Source: Candidatus Omnitrophota bacterium
Lineage (GTDB): Bacteria; Omnitrophota; Gorgyraeia; Zapsychrales; Zapsychraceae
Assembly: GCA_018062515.1 (NCBI GenBank)
Contig: JAGOSC010000085.1
Coordinates: 1 to 7,268 of the forward strand
DNA length: 7,268 nt
Direction: 5' to 3'
Within the stretch, counting starts at the first letter, position 1; every line of letters starts with the position of its first letter. The notes under the pieces are model-generated. The model did no database searches and was not told where the DNA came from. It saw only the letters and a program-made list of their open reading frames with translations. The position numbers and the translations under genes were made by a program. Below, one piece after another: positions 1 through 4,811 of this stretch.

Positions 1-52
1 CTATTATACTTTGTCCTTTTTTATTGTTTCTGACTGCTTTTATTAGCCTCAT
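1..52 (-). CDS. Prepilin-like protein (Flp pilin or TadE-type pseudopilin), N-terminus only
   Basis: Only the first 17 codons are present; the gene runs off the left edge, so its 3' end is missing. The ATG at 52-50 is followed by MRLIKAVRNNKKGQSII, and the next codon starts with G, compatible with the expected Glu. A short basic leader ending in KKG, then QSII(E), is the prepilin-peptidase (TadV/CpaA) cleavage context of Flp pilins and TadE/TadF pseudopilins: cleavage after Gly, with Glu at +5 of the mature protein. A good Shine-Dalgarno lies 5 nt upstream. The location in a Tad locus, on the same strand as cpaB-cpaC-cpaEF, fits a pilus subunit inserted in the inner membrane and extruded by the CpaF motor. 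With so few residues, Flp cannot be separated from TadE-like, and a chance match is possible though unlikely given signal, context and RBS together. Confidence 0.72.
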   Translation of the reverse strand, partial: MRLIKAVRNNKKGQSII

Positions 53-57
53 CGTAA

Positions 58-64
58 CCACCTT
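58..64 (-). promoter_or_regulatory. Ribosome binding site of the prepilin-like gene
   Basis: On the minus strand AAGGTGG lies 5 nt before the ATG at 52-50. It supports that ATG as a real start although only 17 codons of the gene are visible. Confidence 0.7.
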
Positions 65-132
65 ACGTATTTCTCAGATAATTTTTGCCCTACTCACATT
101 ATTTGTGATAGAACCCTGCGAGCTATATTGCC

Positions 133-141
133 AAACCAGGC
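133..141. repeat. Short direct repeat, copy 1 (AAACCAGGC)
   Basis: AAACCAGGC occurs here and again at 412-420, in the extended pattern GCYAAACCAGGCYTT at both places. This copy overlaps the weak -35-like TTGGCA (133-138, minus strand) in the prepilin leader. A repeat this short may be coincidence. Confidence 0.3.
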
Positions 142-158
142 CTTACCCCAGCTTGACA

Positions 159-190
159 CTTCAAAAGTGACCGTTAGGTCCATTTTGAAG
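159..190 (-). other. Strong stem-loop in the prepilin leader
   Basis: The sequence forms an 8-bp stem (CTTCAAAA with TTTTGAAG), a 2x2 internal loop, and a 4-bp inner stem (GACC with GGTC) closed by a 4-nt loop. No T-run follows it in the leftward direction, so it is not an intrinsic terminator. It is the most stable-looking element of the leader. Confidence 0.65.
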
Positions 191-225
191 AATAAAACAC
201 CTTTTCGGTGTATACAACTCTTTTC

Positions 226-256
226 AAAAAAAATGCCCCTATGTTTACATAGAGGC
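226..256 (-). terminator. Rho-independent terminator, leftward
   Basis: Read on the minus strand, GCCTCTATG (256-248) pairs with CATAGGGGC (243-235) around a TAAA loop. This gives a 9-bp stem with one G-U wobble. One A follows, then eight U residues (233-226). The stop codon of the 20-codon ORF ends 5 nt before the stem. On the plus strand the wobble becomes a C/A mismatch and there is no following T-run, so the element works leftward only. It lies about 115 nt downstream of the expected start of the transcript from the promoter at 380-407, and upstream of the prepilin leader. Confidence 0.82.
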
Positions 257-261
257 TATGA

Positions 262-324
262 TCATCTTTGTTTCAATGAACAGTAATTAAATAAATTTAC
301 TTTAGTACCAAGTTGGGCGATCAT
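262..324 (-). CDS. Possible 20-residue leader peptide or small protein
   Basis: An ATG at 324-322 opens a 20-codon frame, MIAQLGTKVNLFNYCSLKQR, ending in TGA at 264-262. A GGAG Shine-Dalgarno (331-334) lies 6 nt before the ATG. The ORF sits between a near-consensus promoter (380-407) and an intrinsic terminator (226-256), so it would occupy a short transcript of about 150 nt. The peptide has no run of one amino acid as in classical biosynthetic attenuators, no membrane segment and no family I recognise. It may be a leader peptide whose translation controls the terminator, a free small protein, or a chance ORF in a small RNA. The SD could be partly hidden by a weak 5-bp hairpin (328-344). Confidence 0.42.
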   Translation of the reverse strand: MIAQLGTKVNLFNYCSLKQR

Positions 325-330
325 GAAATT

Positions 331-334
331 CTCC
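331..334 (-). promoter_or_regulatory. Shine-Dalgarno of the 20-codon ORF
   Basis: GGAG on the minus strand with a 6-nt spacer to the ATG at 324-322. Its last two bases can pair with upstream bases in a 5-bp hairpin (340-344 with 328-332), so accessibility may vary. Confidence 0.5.
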
Positions 335-379
335 GCAGAAGAATAGTAAAATATATAAAATATTTCCTAAAGTGTTAAA

Positions 380-407
380 AGTATAACATATGACTTCACT
401 CTGTCAA
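380..407 (-). promoter_or_regulatory. Sigma70-type promoter, leftward
   Basis: The minus strand has a perfect -35 box TTGACA (407-402), a 16-bp spacer and the -10 box TATACT (385-380; 5 of 6 to consensus). Transcription would start near 372-374, giving a 5' untranslated stretch of about 40 nt before the GGAG site of the mini-ORF. It lies just beyond the stop codon of the 566-codon gene (431). It is the obvious promoter for the mini-ORF and, if the terminator at 226-256 is read through, for the prepilin gene. Confidence 0.75.
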
Positions 408-411
408 GGCT

Positions 412-420
412 AAACCAGGC
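412..420. repeat. Short direct repeat, copy 2 (AAACCAGGC)
   Basis: This copy ends 4 bp upstream of the -35 box of the leftward promoter at 380-407, where an activator or repressor could bind. Only two copies are seen. Confidence 0.3.
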
Positions 421-430
421 TTTTTTCCGC

Positions 431-2131
431 CTATATGTGAACTTTTATCACTCTTCCAGAGTAATCCATGATTTCTCGCTGATTAATTCTCTGGGTAACT
501 TGTTTAACATCATTGAAAATAGGATCATTTTCCTGAATATTCATACGAAAAATCAACTTATTCTCACTTAAACTAATCGTTCCACCTATTTTATAAATCA
601 TTGAAAATATTGAATTTATAGAACTTTCAGAAATATGATTTCCAAAATATTGACTTATTATATAATTTTTAAGAAATAAATGAACATGTGAAAACAAATC
701 CTGCGTTCCAGTAAAGCCGGAAAATTCAGTTAATTTTGGTCTTTCTTCCAAAAATGTGGTCTTTTTATTTATATTTATTTCTTCTAAATACTTGTTAATT
801 ATATAGTTGTGGTCTTTATATGCATTGGTAATGATAATCAAGACAGGACTATCCGTTTCTTTATTCCAGACAGTTAAATTGACTAATTCTTTATTAAACC
901 CGCTCATTTGATCGTTAAAAAAATCTGTTTTGACTACGGAAAATAAAAATGAACGGCTCCACTCCGTAACCGGTTCTTTTGACGCCCATTTTGCTGATTT
1001 AATAAGTTTGTTAAAAATTAAATTTTGCGGATAAATGCCGAAAGCTAATTTTCTCGGGAATCTGGGAATAGAAGAAAAATCGGCCAAAACGTTACCGTGT
1101 TCACCCGTAAGACTTATTTTATCCATTTCATAACCATTCACACATTCGAACGCGCAGATCAAATTTATTAAAGAATTTGAAATGACGTCATCTGACAGCG
1201 GTTTGGTTAAGACTAATGGATACCGATTACTAATAATCGTGTTTGAAAGTTTGTCCAAAGAACTTTTCAGCGGAAGCCATGTCTTAACATGATTCATTTC
1301 GATTATTTCGGTCAGACTAGAACTCAACTCGACTGTTTTCGTATTCGCAAGGTTAATTGAGAATCCGCCTACAAAATTCAATAACTGTTCAAGTTCGAGT
1401 TCTGTTTTAGATAATAAGGCAATTCGATTGTGAGCGGGAATCTCCTGATTGAGAAAAATATGATCATCAAAAGATTCTAAATTATTTGTGAGCGATAAAA
1501 TTGAATCCACATCATCATCTTGTTCTTGAATATTCAAACTGGAATATATAAACGCCGCATTGCACCGTTTATCAAATAAACTCTTATCGTAGCCCGTATT
1601 AAATGTGCTCATCAAGTTTCCTAAAAACCCTTCTTCCAAATTTTCCCAAATAGCTGCTTGTAAAAAAACTAAGCCCGCATATTTTTGTATTTTCGATGAA
1701 GCCGGCGCAACGCTTAAATCATTTGAAATCTCTTTTGGTTCCGGCTTCTCATCTTCCGTAGAATCATTCTTTCGAAATTCAAAAGCGTTATCAACTAAAT
1801 CCTGATTGGACAAATTTATTTCAATTGGTATTTCAGGTGTCGTATGTGTCGGCAGGGGAATTTTATGTAATTCTTTGACTATCTGTTGTCTTTTTTCAGA
1901 AGGAATGTGAAATTTCTTGATTTTTTCTTCGATTTTTCTATGCGGACGTCCCACAGAACTACTTAACTGGGAGTTTTTGATTACCGAATTCACGGATGAC
2001 TTGGAAACGTTGATACTAAACTTTTCAGAAGTTACCTCCGCTAATGCCCTACAACCTAAAGCCGGATGATCCATTTTCTGATCGATAATGAAATCAATAA
2101 CTTCTTGCCTAAGTTTATGTATGACTCCCAT
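431..2131 (-). CDS. HTH protein with a degenerate transposase-like body, function unknown
   Basis: 566 residues from the ATG at 2131-2129, chosen because a GGA-type SD lies 9 nt upstream and the longer TTG frame start at 2176 falls inside the promoter at 2167-2195. Residues 1-60 form a likely helix-turn-helix (recognition helix near SKSSVNSVIK, 43-52), followed by VGRPHRK (60-66), reminiscent of an AT-hook core. A hydrophilic low-complexity linker follows (about 90-150), then a roughly 400-residue body. Late in the body, IITNAYKDHNYIINKYLEE (about 441-459) and the closing VTQRINQREIMDYSGR resemble the C-terminal region of IS4/IS1634-type DDE transposases, but I cannot point to an intact DDE triad. 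The gene is much more AT-rich than the tad genes (541-600 has 16 G/C of 60, against 35 of 60 at 3421-3480), suggesting separate ancestry. It has its own promoter. It may be a domesticated transposase acting as a DNA-binding regulator, or a mobile-element remnant; no terminal repeats were found. Confidence 0.6.
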   Translation of the reverse strand: MGVIHKLRQEVIDFIIDQKMDHPALGCRALAEVTSEKFSINVSKSSVNSVIKNSQLSSSVGRPHRKIEEKIKKFHIPSEKRQQIVKELHKIPLPTHTTPEIPIEINLSNQDLVDNAFEFRKNDSTEDEKPEPKEISNDLSVAPASSKIQKYAGLVFLQAAIWENLEEGFLGNLMSTFNTGYDKSLFDKRCNAAFIYSSLNIQEQDDDVDSILSLTNNLESFDDHIFLNQEIPAHNRIALLSKTELELEQLLNFVGGFSINLANTKTVELSSSLTEIIEMNHVKTWLPLKSSLDKLSNTIISNRYPLVLTKPLSDDVISNSLINLICAFECVNGYEMDKISLTGEHGNVLADFSSIPRFPRKLAFGIYPQNLIFNKLIKSAKWASKEPVTEWSRSFLFSVVKTDFFNDQMSGFNKELVNLTVWNKETDSPVLIIITNAYKDHNYIINKYLEEININKKTTFLEERPKLTEFSGFTGTQDLFSHVHLFLKNYIISQYFGNHISESSINSIFSMIYKIGGTISLSENKLIFRMNIQENDPIFNDVKQVTQRINQREIMDYSGRVIKVHI

Positions 2132-2166
2132 AATTTTAATTCCACTTTTCAGATTGGACAAAAAAC

Positions 2167-2195
2167 AATATAACAAGCATACCCTATTGCGTCAA
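2167..2195 (-). promoter_or_regulatory. Sigma70-type promoter of the HTH/transposase-like gene
   Basis: On the minus strand TTGACG (2195-2190; 5 of 6), a 17-bp spacer and TATATT (2172-2167; 5 of 6) are preceded by TGT, an extended -10. Transcription would start near 2158-2160, about 28 nt before the ATG at 2131. It lies in the gap just after the DUF192 stop codon and suggests the downstream gene is transcribed separately from the tad genes. Confidence 0.75.
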
Positions 2196-2199
2196 TTAA

Positions 2200-2541
2200 T
2201 TATTCAAATAATATATCGTCTCCAAGCTCTGTATGAGTAGAAGAAATGATTCCAACGGGTAATTCTATTGCTTTCGTGGCGCTCCAATAAATGGGGCTTA
2301 AATGATTGGGCTGTATATTTTTCACCAAACCAACGACTTTGTTTGCCTTATTTATAAAAATCACATCAATAGCAAATTTCATAAAAAACATATGGATAGA
2401 ATTACAACGCGTGATAATGAGAGCTTCATTTTGAGCAAGCTCCTTATGTTTTAGTAATCCCGTCATTCGGCTTGGAAAAGTATCGGCCATCTGCGCCTTA
2501 TTGGCAATCACCGCGTTTTTTGACCGATTGAGAATAATCAT
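2200..2541 (-). CDS. DUF192 family protein
   Basis: 113 residues matching the small DUF192 family. Conserved parts are the GLL segment (TFPSRMTGLLKHKEL, about 22-36), the core IHMFFMKFAIDVIFINK (about 49-65), the ATKAIELPVGI block (88-98) and the terminal LGDDI (about 107-111). The first 17 residues align with the usual first strand, which favours the ATG at 2541-2539 over Met18, although SD complementarity before it is poor and Met18 has an AAGG 5 nt upstream. There is no signal peptide, so it is predicted cytoplasmic, unlike many exported DUF192 proteins. It starts 30 nt after the cpaEF stop and probably shares that transcript. DUF192 genes do occur beside tad/type IV pilus genes, but their biochemical role is not established; none is assigned here. 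Confidence 0.85.
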   Translation of the reverse strand: MIILNRSKNAVIANKAQMADTFPSRMTGLLKHKELAQNEALIITRCNSIHMFFMKFAIDVIFINKANKVVGLVKNIQPNHLSPIYWSATKAIELPVGIISSTHTELGDDILFE

Positions 2542-2571
2542 AGTGAGTAAAGATGTTCTTATGGTGTGAGA

Positions 2572-4737
2572 TTAAGATTGGGGTTTATTAAAAGCGGTTT
2601 TATCAAATTTGATTCCTCTCTTAACAAAATCCTCATAAAGTTTGGGAACATATCCCGTCGCTTCAAAGTCACCGATAATGCGGCCGTTTGTATCTAGACC
2701 CGTTTGCTTAAAAACAAAAACATCTTGTAATTTGAGCTGAAAATCATCCGTCAACCCAGCTGTTTCACTGATTCCGGTGATCTTTCTCGTACCGTCCGAA
2801 TAACGATTGATATGAATAATTAATTGAACCGCTGAAGATATCATTTCATTAATCGCTCTCACCGGAAGCTCAATCCCGCTTAACAAAATCATAGAATGCA
2901 TACGGGTTAAAACATCGCGCGTTGAATTCGCATGAAGCGTTGTCATAGATCCGTCGTGCCCGGTGTTCATCGCCTGAAGCATGTCCAAGACTTCCGGACC
3001 ACGGCATTCCCCGACGACAATCCGATCGGGACGCATTCTTAAACAATTGATAAATAAATCCCTAATGGTGACTTGTCCTTTTCCTTCCATGTTCGCCGGA
3101 CGCGTTTCCAATCTACCCCAATGACTTTTTTTGAGTTTTAATTCAGCCGCATCTTCAATCGTAATAATCCGTTCATCGTTGGGAATAAATTCTGAAACCA
3201 CATTGAGCAAAGTCGTCTTTCCCGCGCCGGTACCGCCGGCGACAATAATATTCTTCCGACTGACAACGCTCGCCTGTAAGAAATCCGCCATAGGTTTAGT
3301 AATGCTTTGATATTTATTGATGAGGTCATTGATCTCAATTCTTTCTTGGCCGAATTTTCGAATGGTGATCATAGGGCCCGCTAAAGACAGCGGCGGGATT
3401 ATCGCATTGATACGTGAGCCATCTTGTAGTCGCGCGTCCACCATCGGCGTGGATTCATCAATTCGTCGACCGAGCGGAGCGACGATGCGATCAATAATAG
3501 AACGCATTTTTTCATTAGAAACAAATTTTTTATTGGTAAATATTAACTTCCCATTCTTCTCCACATATATTTCATCTTTATTGTTGGCCATAATGTCCGT
3601 AACGTCGGGATCAGCCAAAAAATCTTCCAAAGGTCCTAATCCGAGCGCTTCGTTAATGATATCGCGAACGATCCTTGAGCGCTCTTCTTGACTACTAATT
3701 TTTCCTCCCGCCTCATCCAGTAATATTGTAAGTACCACTTGTTCAGCGCTTTTTTTTATTTTATCGGCGGATTCCGGATCAGCCAAGGCATCAGCCGAAA
3801 TACCGTCGAGATTCAAGCGTTCAACTAATTTTTCATGAATCCTTTTCTTTAAGGCAATCGTTTCATCTTCCTCCGATGCATACTGGTTAACCGCCGGGCC
3901 CGATGCCTGTGAAGAAACTCCGCGTTTTTTCCAAAAAGATCCGGGAGAAAATAACCCTTCCGTCGATCGAGTCTTGATTCGATCGCTCGTTTGGACATAA
4001 ATATTTTCCTTCTTCAAGGCAGATACAATTTTAAAGAACGCCTCGGAAACAGGACTTTTGGGATAATCTAAAACACAAGGAATACCGCTATTCAAAGCCA
4101 TTCCGACGGTTTTCCCGTCGGAAGGAATATGTCCGAATATTTCCACCTGTATGGCAGACCTGATTTCTTGCCATGCCACGCTCCCGCGGCTCTCTGATCG
4201 ATTCAAAATTAACTTAATCATCTGCATCGGATATTGCAAATTCTGGAATATCTCCAAACACCATTTGATTTGATAGACAGATAAAACATCCGGTGTCGCC
4301 ACCAGTAAAATCAAATTCGTAAAATCTAAAGCTGAAATTAGAATCTCGCTAAAAGAACGCCCAGCGTCGATAATAATGTATTCATACTGCTTTTTAGCGG
4401 CGCTAAAGAATGGTTTTACGTTATCCGGCGTCAGATAGCCTATTTGATTATTATTTTTTACGGCGGGAATAAAATGCAAGCTATTTGAATGTTTAACGAT
4501 ATGTTGCCCTATATCGAAATCATCTTTGCCTTGCTGCAAAAGCGAAATAATGTCCACGATAGAATTGCGGGCCGTCAAATTCAACATGCGCGCCATGTCT
4601 TGACCGGCCTGAAAATCCAAATCAATTAACAAAACTTTACTTTCGGATTTGCTTAGCGCAGCGGCGAGATTGACGGCAGTTAATGTTTTTCCTACTCCGC
4701 CTTTACTGCTAAATATGGTAATAACTTTACAGTCCAT
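2572..4737 (-). CDS. cpaF: CpaE-CpaF fusion: MinD-like ATPase joined to Tad pilus secretion ATPase
   Basis: 721 residues in one uninterrupted frame. Residues 1-245 are a CpaE/TadZ-type P-loop ATPase: deviant Walker A SKGGVGKT (11-18, signature Lys12 and Lys17), switch-like LLIDLDFQ (36-43) and Walker B-like YIIIDAG (120-126). CpaE proteins normally begin with a receiver-like domain; here the ATPase starts at residue 4, so that part is absent. A polar linker (about 246-295) leads to a full CpaF/TadA: N-terminal domain (about 296-480), Walker A GGTGAGKTT (501-509), Asp box IITIEDAAEL (524-533), Walker B region RPDRIVVGECRGPE (569-582) and His box TGHDGSMTTLHANS (592-605). All key motifs look intact, so both halves are probably active. 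The CpaF half is the hexameric cytoplasmic motor of Tad pilus assembly; the CpaE half is expected to localise the machine. The gene follows cpaC after 59 nt, with a weak SD (AAAGTAAG) before the ATG. Confidence 0.93.
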   Translation of the reverse strand: MDCKVITIFSSKGGVGKTLTAVNLAAALSKSESKVLLIDLDFQAGQDMARMLNLTARNSIVDIISLLQQGKDDFDIGQHIVKHSNSLHFIPAVKNNNQIGYLTPDNVKPFFSAAKKQYEYIIIDAGRSFSEILISALDFTNLILLVATPDVLSVYQIKWCLEIFQNLQYPMQMIKLILNRSESRGSVAWQEIRSAIQVEIFGHIPSDGKTVGMALNSGIPCVLDYPKSPVSEAFFKIVSALKKENIYVQTSDRIKTRSTEGLFSPGSFWKKRGVSSQASGPAVNQYASEEDETIALKKRIHEKLVERLNLDGISADALADPESADKIKKSAEQVVLTILLDEAGGKISSQEERSRIVRDIINEALGLGPLEDFLADPDVTDIMANNKDEIYVEKNGKLIFTNKKFVSNEKMRSIIDRIVAPLGRRIDESTPMVDARLQDGSRINAIIPPLSLAGPMITIRKFGQERIEINDLINKYQSITKPMADFLQASVVSRKNIIVAGGTGAGKTTLLNVVSEFIPNDERIITIEDAAELKLKKSHWGRLETRPANMEGKGQVTIRDLFINCLRMRPDRIVVGECRGPEVLDMLQAMNTGHDGSMTTLHANSTRDVLTRMHSMILLSGIELPVRAINEMISSAVQLIIHINRYSDGTRKITGISETAGLTDDFQLKLQDVFVFKQTGLDTNGRIIGDFEATGYVPKLYEDFVKRGIKFDKTAFNKPQS
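4101..4123 (-). repeat. Perfect 9-bp inverted repeat inside the CpaE domain
   Basis: TTCCGACGG and CCGTCGGAA flank a 5-base loop (GAAAA on the coding strand), a GC-rich, GNRA-like capped hairpin in the mRNA over codons about 206-212 (SDGKTVG). There is no U-run, so it is not an intrinsic terminator. It may be a chance product of codon choice or an mRNA structure affecting translation or stability. Confidence 0.5.
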
Positions 4738-4782
4738 AGCTTACTTTCAAAATACAGAAATAAGTTAAAAGATTGAAAAGCT

Positions 4783-4811
4783 ATTATATCCTGTTGTTAG
4801 TTTCTTTGCAA
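4783..4811 (-). promoter_or_regulatory. Possible internal promoter before cpaEF
   Basis: A perfect -10 box TATAAT (4788-4783, minus strand) lies 17 bp after TTGCAA (4811-4806; 4 of 6 to TTGACA), which overlaps the last codons of the secretin gene. Transcription would start near 4776, about 40 nt before the cpaEF ATG. The -35 is weak, and AT-rich spacers give such matches by chance, but the 59-nt gap is wide beside the 3-nt spacing between cpaB and cpaC. Confidence 0.4.

Larger units (their letters stand above)
53..225 (-). promoter_or_regulatory. Long structured 5' leader of the prepilin-like gene
   Basis: About 170 nt separate the upstream terminator from the prepilin ATG and contain no credible ORF. 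On the minus strand the stretch holds three simple hairpins. One is ACACC/GGTGT around a GAAAA loop (197-211), one is the long arm at 159-190, and one is TCACA/TGTGA with a 5-nt loop (94-108). The G-rich segment between about 110 and 158 may form more structure. I could not match it to a riboswitch class I know; the conserved blocks of the cyclic-di-GMP GEMM motif are not evident. A weak promoter (TTGGCA, 18 bp, TATCAC, about 109-138) could start a shorter transcript inside it. Whether this is a sensor RNA, an mRNA stabiliser or simple untranslated sequence cannot be told from one sequence. Confidence 0.5.

Noticed and set aside
110..140. Sigma54 (-24/-12) promoter at the TTTGGCA segment
   Set aside because: The GG and GC elements are 9 or 13 bp apart rather than the required 12.
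53..225. Cyclic-di-GMP (GEMM) riboswitch in the prepilin leader
   Set aside because: I looked for its conserved blocks and could not align them; reported only as an unassigned leader.
417..432. AGGC/GCCT hairpin at the stop codon of the HTH/transposase-like gene as a terminator
   Set aside because: Only 4 bp with an 8-nt loop and no T-run after it in the leftward direction.
1605..1805. Plus-strand open frames opposite the minus-strand genes (for example here, 3317-3691, 5374-5874 and 6874-7104)
   Set aside because: They are antisense to well-supported genes, show no family features and lack ribosome sites; treated as shadows.
2132..2176. TTG start giving 15 extra residues to the HTH/transposase-like protein
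   Set aside because: It falls on the -10 box of the promoter at 2167-2195, upstream of the predicted transcription start; the ATG at 2131 has a usable SD.
362..2200. Insertion sequence bounded by terminal inverted repeats around the transposase-like gene
   Set aside because: No matching inverted ends or target-site duplication were found by eye in the flanks.
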